Positions 56,450 to 64,000 of a stretch of DNA of 64,000 nt are shown piece by piece. The notes beneath the pieces were generated by a model. The model saw only the letters and a list, made by a program, of their open reading frames with translations, was not told the origin of the DNA and searched no databases. The position numbers and the translations under genes were made by a program. The stretch's first letter is position 1; each line of letters starts with the position of its first letter. Location: contig NZ_CP109907.1 in assembly GCF_033097525.1 (NCBI RefSeq), positions 1,054,001 to 1,118,000 on the forward strand. Reading direction: 5' to 3'. Source of the stretch: Sphingobacterium sp. UGAL515B_05 (GTDB lineage: Bacteria > Bacteroidota > Bacteroidia > Sphingobacteriales > Sphingobacteriaceae).

Positions 56450-57049
56450 TTAATCAATTTGAATAGTTGAAAAATTGAGCAACAGCTGCTCTCCTGCTTT
56501 TCCAGATTTCTCCGGATGAAATTGTACGCCAAAGAAATTGTCTTTAGAAATTGCAGCCGAAAAAGGCTGTCCATAGACACATTTTGCCGCGGTATATGTC
56601 GCATCGAATTCGATAAAGTACGAGTGGACAAAATAAAAATAAGTCTGATCTTCAATATGTGCAAATAAAGGACTATTTGTTGGCACAGAAACACTATTCC
56701 AGCCCATATGTGGTACTTTACCCGACTTTTCGGCATCAAAATGTAACGTCTTCAAAGGAAATAGCTTTAACATTTCGGCATTTCCTTCTTCTGAAAAAGC
56801 CGTCAGCAATTGCATACCAACACAAATCCCCAATACAGGCTTTTTTAGCTTTTTGATATAAGGCACCAATCCTGATTCCTGTAGTTTGTCCATTGCTGCG
56901 CCAGCATGCCCCACTCCAGGAATGATGATACGATCGTATTGATCGATCTCATCGGCTGTATTGACCATACCATAGGTAAGCCCAACACGATCCAGTGCTG
57001 CTGTCAAAGAGAAAATATTCCCTGCACCGTAATTAATAATTCCTATCAT
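56450..57049 (-). CDS. hisH: Imidazole glycerol phosphate synthase glutaminase subunit
   Basis: I start at the ATG at 57049 (199 residues), one base after hisB; the longer frame from 57094 would overlap hisB. The class-I glutaminase triad is visible: the nucleophile cysteine in LGICVGMQLL (about C80) and the His-Glu pair in GVQFHPEKSGKAG. The N-terminal IGIINYGAGN is typical of HisH. It supplies ammonia to HisF. Confidence 0.96.
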   Translation of the reverse strand: MIGIINYGAGNIFSLTAALDRVGLTYGMVNTADEIDQYDRIIIPGVGHAGAAMDKLQESGLVPYIKKLKKPVLGICVGMQLLTAFSEEGNAEMLKLFPLKTLHFDAEKSGKVPHMGWNSVSVPTNSPLFAHIEDQTYFYFVHSYFIEFDATYTAAKCVYGQPFSAAISKDNFFGVQFHPEKSGKAGEQLLLNFSTIQID

Positions 57050-57050
57050 C

Positions 57051-58190
57051 TTACAATACTCCTTTTGTACTTGGCAATTGCATATGGTCGGCATCGCGTC
57101 TTACTGCTTTCTTGATAGATTTAGCAAAAGCTTTGAAAATCGCTTCGATCTTATGGTGCTCATTGTCACCTTCCGCTTTAATGTTTAAATTCGATCGTGA
57201 AGCATCTGAAAACGACTTAAAGAAGTGGAAAAACATTTCCGTAGGCATATCGCCGATCTTCTCGCGTTTAAATTCCGCATCCCACACAATCCAGTTGCGA
57301 CCACCAAAATCCAATGCCACCTGAGCCAAACAATCATCCATTGGCAACGTATAGGAATAGCGCTCAATTCCACGTTTGTCCCCTAAAGCCTTCAAAAAGA
57401 CTTCACCCAGTGCGATACCCGTATCTTCGATGGTATGATGTTCGTCGATATGAAGATCCCCTTTCGCCTTAATGGTCAAATCAAGTGCTCCATGTCTAGC
57501 CAATTGATCCAACATATGGTCGAAAAACGGCAATCCTGTTTCGATATCAGACTTACCCGAACCATCCAAATTCAACTGAATAAAAATATCCGTTTCATTG
57601 GTTTTCCGATGATGTTCGGCAGTGCGCGTACCCAATTTAAGGAATTCATACACCGTCTTCCAATCTGTTGTCTCTAAAGCTATAACAGTTGAATCTATCG
57701 CAAGGTTTTCCAAAGCACCTAATTGATCGTTAGCACGCAGCCAAATTGCCTTTGCACCGAGGTTTTGTGCTAATTTAACATCATTCACACGATCGCCGAT
57801 GACGAAGGATTGGCTCAAATCGTATTTCGACGTATCAAAATAAGCTCCAAGCATACCAACTCCCGGTTTTCGGGTTTCCGCATTCTCGTGTGGAAAGGTT
57901 TTATCAATATGTTCCTCAGCAAACACTACTCCTTCTCCTGCAAACGTATCAATCACAAAATGATGGACTGGCCAGAAATTCTCCTCCGGATGGGAAGACG
58001 TTCCTAAACCATCTTGGTTGGAAACCAAGATCAATTCGAAATCCAGCTCCTTTGCGATACGTGGAAGATACTGCAAAGCACCAGGATAGAATTTTAATTT
58101 GGCAAAAGAATCGATTTGTTCGTCTTCAGGTTCCAAAATTAATGTTCCATCGCGGTCTATAAACAGTACACGTTTTAAGTTATCAGACAT
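57051..58190 (-). CDS. hisB: Bifunctional histidinol-phosphatase/imidazoleglycerol-phosphate dehydratase
   Basis: The 379-residue fusion has an N-terminal HAD phosphatase (about 1-175) with [20 protein letters not shown] and [12 protein letters not shown]. The C-terminal dehydratase (about 190-379) has the metal-binding histidine clusters [29 protein letters not shown] and [14 protein letters not shown]. The order matches E. coli HisB. It carries the dehydratase and phosphatase steps of histidine synthesis and starts four bases after hisC. Confidence 0.97.
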   Translation of the reverse strand: MSDNLKRVLFIDRDGTLILEPEDEQIDSFAKLKFYPGALQYLPRIAKELDFELILVSNQDGLGTSSHPEENFWPVHHFVIDTFAGEGVVFAEEHIDKTFPHENAETRKPGVGMLGAYFDTSKYDLSQSFVIGDRVNDVKLAQNLGAKAIWLRANDQLGALENLAIDSTVIALETTDWKTVYEFLKLGTRTAEHHRKTNETDIFIQLNLDGSGKSDIETGLPFFDHMLDQLARHGALDLTIKAKGDLHIDEHHTIEDTGIALGEVFLKALGDKRGIERYSYTLPMDDCLAQVALDFGGRNWIVWDAEFKREKIGDMPTEMFFHFFKSFSDASRSNLNIKAEGDNEHHKIEAIFKAFAKSIKKAVRRDADHMQLPSTKGVL

Positions 58191-58194
58191 AGTA

Positions 58195-59253
58195 TTATTT
58201 ATTGATTTGATTAAGTTTTTCTAACAATATTTGATTTTCTGCAGGTGTTCCAACGGTGATCCGCAGGCAGCCTTCACACAGTTCGACTTTGGATCTATCT
58301 CTAACGATAATTCCGTACTGAACCAGGTAATCGTAAACTTCACGTGGCTGTTCCATCTTGACCAGAATAAAATTGGCATCAGAAGGTGTAATATGCTGTA
58401 CATAGTCCAGTTCGAGCAATTCACGCACGAGTTTCTCGCGCTCCGCCACCGTCTCCTTGATCCAGTCATTGACTTGATCAACCTGATCTAAGGCCTCCAA
58501 TACAATATCTTGTGTAGCCTGGTTAATGTTGTATGGTGGTTTTATTTTATTGTAAACAGCTATAATCTCTTTACTGGCAAAAGCCATGCCCAGACGTAGG
58601 GCCGCAAGTCCCCAAGCTTTAGACAAAGTCTGCAAGACCACTAGATTGGGATATTCAGCCAGTTCTTGCGTAAATGACTTGACAGCAGAAAAATTAATAT
58701 AAGCCTCATCGACAACAACAAGCCCCTGAAAATTATTCAAGATCGTTTCAATATCCTGACGACGGATTGAGTTTCCTGTTGGATTATTTGGAGAACAGAT
58801 AAAAATCAGTTTAGTATGTGCGTCTATTGCATTGGCAATACCATCCAAATCCAGCTGGTAATCAGCAGTAAGGTTTACCTTTTTGAAAGCAACATCATTG
58901 ATGTTCGCAGAAACTTCATACATCCCGTAGGTTGGCGGAACTAATATGACATTGTCAACACCAGGGGTACAAAATGCACGGTATAAAATATCAATAGCTT
59001 CATCACTTCCATTTCCCAAAAAGATATGCTCTGATGGTACACCTTTTATTTTAGAAAGTTTTGCTTTAACTTGATGTTGGAGAGGGTCTGGATATCGGTT
59101 GTAATCATGGTTTAAGGGGGATCCAAAAGGATTTTCATTGGCATCAATCAATATGGATGCCTCCCCTTTAAATTCATCTCTTGCGGATGAATAAGGTACG
59201 AGCTTCTTAATATTTTCCCGTAGTAGGTTGTTTAAGTTGAATGGATTATCCAT
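58195..59253 (-). CDS. hisC: Histidinol-phosphate aminotransferase
   Basis: The 352-residue PLP enzyme has [29 protein letters not shown], the aspartate in VVDEAYINF and the PLP lysine in [16 protein letters not shown]. It converts imidazole-acetol phosphate to histidinol phosphate. It is the first gene of the leftward his operon, with a 227-base upstream gap; hisG and hisD are not next to it. Confidence 0.96.
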   Translation of the reverse strand: MDNPFNLNNLLRENIKKLVPYSSARDEFKGEASILIDANENPFGSPLNHDYNRYPDPLQHQVKAKLSKIKGVPSEHIFLGNGSDEAIDILYRAFCTPGVDNVILVPPTYGMYEVSANINDVAFKKVNLTADYQLDLDGIANAIDAHTKLIFICSPNNPTGNSIRRQDIETILNNFQGLVVVDEAYINFSAVKSFTQELAEYPNLVVLQTLSKAWGLAALRLGMAFASKEIIAVYNKIKPPYNINQATQDIVLEALDQVDQVNDWIKETVAEREKLVRELLELDYVQHITPSDANFILVKMEQPREVYDYLVQYGIIVRDRSKVELCEGCLRITVGTPAENQILLEKLNQINK

Positions 59254-59480
59254 TATAAAAAAATTAGAGCCGTAAACTTAGATAAATTGTTCATCATATG
59301 CAATATAATAAGCAATTATTCATAGGCGACTATTGGATGTTCAGTTGCTTTGATCAGCTTGTTCTACCTGATAGTTTGCTTGTATCTATTCGTTTCGGGG
59401 TCCTGATTACTTCTCCTCTATCGCTATTTCAGTGGTCTTTACCCGTTAATCGCTAGGATATAAGAGAAAAATCAAAAAAA

Positions 59481-60392
59481 CTAGACGGAAAACCATCTAC
59501 CTTCCACAGAGAGTTCCGTATTTGGGAATACAGTTCTCGCTTCTTCCAATAGAGGATTTAAATCTCTGTACCGAGCTGAATAATGACCTAATAGCAACTT
59601 CTTTGCGTGAGTTTCCCGGGCGATTTCTCCAGCTTCCAGCGCTGTTGTGTGAAACGTCTCTTTTGCGCGATCAACCATATCGTGCAAGAATGTAGACTCA
59701 TGATACATCAGATTAGCCTTTTGCACATAAGGCAGATATTCTGGCGTCCGTACGGTATCCGAACAATACACATAACTGCGCGATAAGGGAGCAGGAAGGC
59801 TCAGGTCGTCTGCACGATATACTGTACCGGTTTCATCGACGTAATCAAATCCTTTTTTGATCATCGGAAAATAGGCGGTAGGTATATTTAATTCCTGCAC
59901 GACATCGCCCAACAATGTTCGCGCGCGGGGTCCCTCATCAAAACGAAAGCCGGTACAGGCAATACGATGCTTTAATGGAAAAGCACTTACTTTTAATGTT
60001 CTGTTTTCAAAAATAACGCCAGGCTGTTCCGGTGAAATCGGATGAAAAATAAGATTATAGCGTAAGATAGTCTCGGAATGCAAAAACTGCACGTCTAAAA
60101 TTTCCTTTAACGCAGGCGGGCCATACAAATGGAGATCACTTTTTCGGCCGACAAGGTGCATCGATGAAAGCAGCCCCACCAAGCCCAAATAATGATCCCC
60201 ATGCAAATGGCTAATAAATATATGTCCAATGCGATTACTTTTGATGCCATAGCGGCTGAGTTGCATTTGTGTGCCTTCTCCACAGTCTATCAAAAACAAT
60301 TGCTCATTAAAGTTCAGCACTTGGCTAGTCGGATGACGATCAAACATGGGCGTCGCCGAGCTATTTCCTAATATCAGAACTTCAAACTTCAT
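59481..60392 (-). CDS. rnz: Ribonuclease Z
   Basis: The 303-residue metallo-beta-lactamase-fold nuclease has the zinc motif SHLHGDHYLGL (H62, H64, D66, H67), the N-terminal LGNSSATP, and the C-terminal LLGHYSARYRD segment that distinguishes RNase Z. It matures tRNA 3' ends. It begins two bases after the STAS gene stop, so the two are translationally linked. A 227-base gap separates it from hisC. Confidence 0.95.
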   Translation of the reverse strand: MKFEVLILGNSSATPMFDRHPTSQVLNFNEQLFLIDCGEGTQMQLSRYGIKSNRIGHIFISHLHGDHYLGLVGLLSSMHLVGRKSDLHLYGPPALKEILDVQFLHSETILRYNLIFHPISPEQPGVIFENRTLKVSAFPLKHRIACTGFRFDEGPRARTLLGDVVQELNIPTAYFPMIKKGFDYVDETGTVYRADDLSLPAPLSRSYVYCSDTVRTPEYLPYVQKANLMYHESTFLHDMVDRAKETFHTTALEAGEIARETHAKKLLLGHYSARYRDLNPLLEEARTVFPNTELSVEGRWFSV

Positions 60393-60394
60393 AA

Positions 60395-60775
60395 TTAATC
60401 CTCAATTGCCCCACGATACTCAGATTCCAATTCGTGTGCAAAGATTAAATCCTCCGCAACCTTTAAAGATGGTGCTATTTTCAGCGATTTATCCAAATGC
60501 GACACACGAACCATATCCATTAGCGTTGGACAAAGATTAACCAAAATAAATATGCCACCAACAGACTGACATAAGCGATGGGCAAGTACGCCTAAACGGA
60601 TACCTACCTCGTCCGTCTGCTTAACGTGGATCATATCCAAAACAATATTCCGTTGTCCAATTGTATTCCGCAACAAAAACTCCCCTTTGAGTTTGGCGGC
60701 ATTATCCGCGTCAATCACATCGACATGAGGTTCAATGACAATATAGCGATCGTGCTTATCAATGGTATACTTCAT
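60395..60775 (-). CDS. STAS-domain protein
   Basis: The 126-residue protein has the STAS fold: a strand IVIEPHVDVIDADNAAKLKG, another strand NIVLDMIHVKQTDEVGIRLG, and GIFILVNLCPTLMDMVRVS. In anti-sigma-factor antagonists the phosphorylated serine lies in a 'DSsG' at the start of the second helix; here the position reads QTDEVG, so canonical phospho-regulation is doubtful. It is directly upstream of rnz. A link to RNase Z is suggested by position only. Confidence 0.85.
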   Translation of the reverse strand: MKYTIDKHDRYIVIEPHVDVIDADNAAKLKGEFLLRNTIGQRNIVLDMIHVKQTDEVGIRLGVLAHRLCQSVGGIFILVNLCPTLMDMVRVSHLDKSLKIAPSLKVAEDLIFAHELESEYRGAIED

Positions 60776-60808
60776 TAGTCTATCTCCTTTGTTTGAGGAT
60801 ACAATGTA

Positions 60809-61759
60809 CTAATAATTTAGCGTTTTCAAGGCGTTTGCCACATTTCTTTCCACACGTTCCAGTACGTTTTCCTGATTTGGATACACAAACTTCTCTCCGA
60901 CTATATGCTCGTATAGCTCAATATAACGTTCAGAAATGGAAGCCACGATCTCATCGGTCATCTCCGGAACGACCTGACCGTCTTTCCCTTGGAAGCCATT
61001 TTCGATTAACCATTTGCGAACAAATTCCTTCGACAATTGCTTTTGTGGCTCCCCTTTTTCCTGGCGTTCCTGATAGCCTTCTGCATAAAAATAACGGGAG
61101 GAATCTGGTGTATGAATTTCGTCGATCAGCACAATTTTTCCGTCTTTTTTTCCAAACTCATATTTTGTATCCACCATTATTAGCCCTCTTTGCGCCGCAA
61201 TTTCAGTTCCTCTTTGGAACAACGCTTTGGTATATTGCTCCAATTGAACATAATCTTCCTCGCTTACGATACCTTTTTTCAAGATATCGGCACGTGAAAT
61301 ATCTTCATCATGTCCAACAGCAGCCTTTGTTGTCGGTGTAATAATTGGCTCAGGCAGTTTGTCATTTTCTTTCAGTCCTTCTGGCAATGCCTCACCACAT
61401 ACTTCACGTTTGCCTGCAGCATATTCACGCCAAGCGTGCCCCGACAAGTAACCCCGAATAACCATTTCTACTTTAAACGGCTCACACATTTGACCGATAG
61501 TTACACTTGGATCCGGAACAGATACAACCCAATTTGGAATAATATCAGCCGTAGCCTTTAAAAATTTGGCCGCAATTTGATTCAACACCTGCCCTTTATA
61601 GGGTATAGGACGTGGGAGTACCACATCAAATGCCGAAATACGGTCTGAGGCAACCATCGCCAAATAAGTATTGGCAATCGTATATACGTCACGTACTTTT
61701 CCTCGGTAAAAAGCAGTCTGATTGTCGAAATTGAAATTTGTTTCTTTTATAGCATTCAT
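60809..61759 (-). CDS. purC: SAICAR synthase (PurC)
   Basis: From the ATG at 61759 the product has 316 residues (a 61795 start would add 12). It reads [20 protein letters not shown] then KVRDVYTI, a typical beginning for Bacteroidota Pur[21 protein letters not shown] and [19 protein letters not shown] carry the ATP and substrate-binding parts. It joins CAIR and aspartate in purine synthesis. It is 33 bases upstream of the STAS gene in the same direction and may share its transcript. Confidence 0.96.
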   Translation of the reverse strand: MNAIKETNFNFDNQTAFYRGKVRDVYTIANTYLAMVASDRISAFDVVLPRPIPYKGQVLNQIAAKFLKATADIIPNWVVSVPDPSVTIGQMCEPFKVEMVIRGYLSGHAWREYAAGKREVCGEALPEGLKENDKLPEPIITPTTKAAVGHDEDISRADILKKGIVSEEDYVQLEQYTKALFQRGTEIAAQRGLIMVDTKYEFGKKDGKIVLIDEIHTPDSSRYFYAEGYQERQEKGEPQKQLSKEFVRKWLIENGFQGKDGQVVPEMTDEIVASISERYIELYEHIVGEKFVYPNQENVLERVERNVANALKTLNY

Positions 61760-61874
61760 GTTCAAAGTAAAATTCAAATGTAAGTAATTGTTCATCTATG
61801 ACTGCGTTTAATGGCATTCATAGATGCAGCGCATTAATTTAAGAGCTCGCTCGGCTCTATTTGCCTTTTAATAT

Positions 61875-62840
61875 TTAAATATCACCATAGGCTTCGAGGA
61901 TGCGGCGAACCAATTTATGGCGAACCACATCTCCGCCACTGAGGTGGATAATGTCTATTCCTTCGATATTCTCCAATAAACGAATCGAAGTAGACAATCC
62001 AGATTGATTTTTTTTCGGTAAATCTACCTGTGTCATATCACCTGTAACGATAAATTTTGCCGTCGGCCCCATACGTGTCAAAAACATCTTCAGCTGCATA
62101 TCCGTTGCATTCTGAGCTTCGTCCAGAATCACAAAGCAGTTATCTAGTGTTCGTCCACGCATAAATGCTAAAGGAGCGACCTCAATGGTCCGGTTTTCCA
62201 GATAACCTTTTAGCTTCTCTGCTGGAATCATATCGTCCAAGGCATCGTAAAGCGGTCTCAAATAGGGATCTACCTTCTCCTTTAAGTCGCCAGGTAAAAA
62301 ACCGAGATTTTCGCCGGCCTCTACAGCAGGTCTTGTTAGAATGATCCTTTTGATTTCTTTATTGCGAAGTGCCCGAACAGCTAATGCAACCGCCGTATAG
62401 GTCTTTCCTGTACCCGCTGGTCCGATCGCAAATAAGATGTCATTTTTCGAAATACTATCCACCATCTTCCGCTGGTTGGCCGTACGTGCACGTACAATAA
62501 GACCATTAGGTCCATACACAATCGGTTCGGATCCAAAGGCTGCATGTTTGGCCGCAAGTTCTTTTTCTTGTTGGACTGCAGAACCTGCACTTGCTCCAAG
62601 GAGATTTTCAAAATCCAATAAAGTAATGTTGTTAAATTTCTCCAGATGAGCCATGACTTCCTTAAACGATTGCTCAAACAGATCTAATTCCTTCGCGTCT
62701 CCCAACACCTTCATTTCACTTCCGCGAGCTACAATCCGCAGTTTTGGGAATTGCTTCTTCAAATAATCGAAGTGCTCATTGTCTGCTCCCCATAATATGG
62801 GCAAATTCAGACCATCTAATGCAATTAGTAATTCGTTCAA
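61875..62840 (-). CDS. PhoH-family ATPase
   Basis: The 321-residue protein has Walker A in IGPAGTGKTYTA (about 142-149 for GPAGTGKT), Walker B with DEAQNA and the helix around GDMTQVDLP. The N-terminal domain (about 1-110) is typical of the PhoL/YbeZ branch rather than the PIN-fused PhoH2. Such proteins are linked to RNA metabolism and ribosome maturation with YbeY. It lies upstream of purC in the same direction with a 115-base gap. Confidence 0.94.
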   Translation of the reverse strand: MNELLIALDGLNLPILWGADNEHFDYLKKQFPKLRIVARGSEMKVLGDAKELDLFEQSFKEVMAHLEKFNNITLLDFENLLGASAGSAVQQEKELAAKHAAFGSEPIVYGPNGLIVRARTANQRKMVDSISKNDILFAIGPAGTGKTYTAVALAVRALRNKEIKRIILTRPAVEAGENLGFLPGDLKEKVDPYLRPLYDALDDMIPAEKLKGYLENRTIEVAPLAFMRGRTLDNCFVILDEAQNATDMQLKMFLTRMGPTAKFIVTGDMTQVDLPKKNQSGLSTSIRLLENIEGIDIIHLSGGDVVRHKLVRRILEAYGDI

Positions 62841-63190
62841 ATTTTATCCTATTTAGAATTAATTAGATTGTAGCCATTACACAATATCGTTGCTGTATAA
62901 TACTATTCAAAATTAACGTATTCTAACGAAACAACCAAGAATATACACTGTACAAAAGACGATGATTTAGAAGCTCATGGAAACACTCCACAACGACACA
63001 AGAAGATTTCATTATACATAAAATCTTCGCTATGTTTGTGTATATCAATCGAAAAAAGAGCGATTCAAAATAAGTTATCCAATTAGCTTTATAAATCATC
63101 TGATAAATAGTAATTTTGTCCACTATTTAGATAAATTTAAAGGTATATTTAAGGGAATTCGACAGCAATTCGATCTAGGATTAGATTACA
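62841..63190. other. 350-bp divergent intergenic region between phoH and the SAM hydrolase gene
   Basis: AT-rich with no convincing frame. It holds promoters in both directions, including a candidate -7 box at 63111-63118. Nothing else stands out. Confidence 0.6.
63111..63118 (+). promoter_or_regulatory. Candidate -7 element of the SAM hydrolase gene
   Basis: TAATTTTG matches TAnnTTTG and is 72 bases before the start codon. No TTG stands at the expected -33 distance. Confidence 0.35.
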
Positions 63191-63979
63191 ATGGCAGTAA
63201 TTACATTAACAACAGACTTAGGACACAAAGATTTTTATCAAGCCGCGCTAAAAGGTAGTCTTTTATCGCAGTTGTCTGATGCCAATATTGTTGATATTAC
63301 CCATGAAATCCCAGCCTTCAATATCCCTCGGGCAGCCTTTGTATTAGGTAACGCTTATCATTATTTCCCGAAGGGAACCGTACACATTATCGGAATTAAT
63401 ACCCTGTTTCATGAAGAGTCAAAATATATCGGCATGAAATACAACGATCATTATTTCGTCGGGGCCGACAACGGTATTTTCAGTCTATTGCTGAATGGTA
63501 ATGAACCACAGGAACTCTATGAGCTCAACTTAATGCAAGACCTTCGGTATCTTCACTTTCCGCTTGCAGATATCCTTTCAAAATCCGCCTGTCATATTGC
63601 CAAGGGGGGCAAACTGAAAGAAATCGGAACTCCAATGCAACAGCTCATTGAAAAAGTAACTTTGCAGCCTATCTTCGACAAAGATATGATCCGAGGCAAC
63701 GTTATTTATGTGGATGCTTTCGGCAACGCCATTACCAATATCTCAAAAGATCTATTCAATAAAGTTCAAAAAGGAAGGCACTTTGTCCTCTATTTCAAAC
63801 GTAATGAAACCATTACCAATCTTTCCTGGCACTACAACGAAGTGGGAGAAGGAGAGAAACTTTGTTTATTTGGTATTTCCAACTACCTTGAAATCGCCAT
63901 CAACAAAGGAAATGCAAGTCAGCTACTCGGGCTTCATGACGACGACTCCAATGTAATTCGTATCGAATTTAAAGATTAA
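63191..63979 (+). CDS. S-adenosyl-L-methionine hydroxide adenosyltransferase (DUF62 family)
   Basis: The 262-residue protein has the DUF62 layout: N-terminal ITLTTDLGHKDFYQAALKG, the segment IVDITHEIPAFNIPRAAF with the D/R residues of the water-activating set, FVGADNGIFSLLL and the C-terminal DAFGNAITNIS. Family members hydrolyse SAM to adenosine and methionine; fluorinase and chlorinase are relatives, but the widespread form uses water. It is transcribed alone, divergent from phoH, and ends 21 bases before the window edge. Confidence 0.92.
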   Translation: MAVITLTTDLGHKDFYQAALKGSLLSQLSDANIVDITHEIPAFNIPRAAFVLGNAYHYFPKGTVHIIGINTLFHEESKYIGMKYNDHYFVGADNGIFSLLLNGNEPQELYELNLMQDLRYLHFPLADILSKSACHIAKGGKLKEIGTPMQQLIEKVTLQPIFDKDMIRGNVIYVDAFGNAITNISKDLFNKVQKGRHFVLYFKRNETITNLSWHYNEVGEGEKLCLFGISNYLEIAINKGNASQLLGLHDDDSNVIRIEFKD

Positions 63980-64000
63980 TTTCATAAATTCATCTTTGGT

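Noticed and set aside
60793..61341. 182-codon rightward frame antisense to purC
   Set aside because: Opposite a clear PurC; proline/arginine/phenylalanine-rich shadow composition.
1..64000. CRISPR array, tRNA, rRNA, insertion sequence or prophage genes
   Set aside because: I looked for spaced direct repeats, tRNA-like cloverleaf and transposase or integrase motifs and found none; the only tandem repeats are short and without spacers.

Overview
The window looks like chromosome of a Bacteroidota bacterium, most likely a Sphingobacteriaceae member such as Sphingobacterium or Pedobacter (inference). The evidence is three SusC/SusD-type loci (one cut by the left edge), an ECF sigma/FecR/STN-SusC cascade, TAnnTTTG-type -7 elements, a near absence of Shine-Dalgarno sequences, and housekeeping genes of Bacteroidota type (malic enzyme-phosphotransacetylase fusion, bifunctional hisB, hisIE fusion). 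I saw no tRNA, rRNA, CRISPR array, transposase or integrase.

1-15.3 kb is a glycosaminoglycan utilisation locus. It holds the tail of a SusD, a heparinase II/III-family lyase, a GH88 unsaturated uronyl hydrolase, a PL8 chondroitinase AC-like lyase with its catalytic residues intact, a C-type sulfatase, a barstar-like protein, an exported Gfo/Idh/MocA oxidoreductase, a DUF218 protein and a complete SusC/SusD pair. The likely scheme is lyase cleavage to unsaturated oligosaccharides, sulfate removal, and GH88 removal of the unsaturated uronic acid.

15.5-27.9 kb is accessory. A small XRE regulator and a lipoprotein gene precede a compact leftward six-gene cluster (16.8-24.3 kb): a protein with apparently two MNT-like/HEPN modules, a SWIM-finger SNF2 helicase coupled to it by an ATGA overlap, and four small proteins I cannot assign, one with a helix-turn-helix-like segment. 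A perfect 32-bp palindrome follows the cluster and a repeat-rich, operator-like stretch precedes it. This is the best candidate for an undescribed system, possibly a defence or conflict module. An S41-like protein lacking the usual lysine, a DKNYY lipoprotein, an alternating inverted repeat and a possibly decayed gene follow.

27.9-41.1 kb is a second nutrient locus: ECF sigma, FecR, STN-SusC, SusD and a GDPD-like/alkaline phosphatase fusion that overlaps susD, then a GH29 fucosidase, a PAS histidine kinase and a single-domain response regulator.

41.2-64 kb is mostly housekeeping: aminopeptidase P, PBP4, maeB-ruvA, a structured 744-bp gap, GH20 hexosaminidase, free methionine-(R)-sulfoxide reductase, a beta-barrel/LVIVD pair, a WD40 protein, hisCBHAF-IE without hisG or hisD, RNase Z with a STAS protein, purC, phoH and a SAM hydroxide adenosyltransferase. 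Terminator hairpins separate most transcription units.
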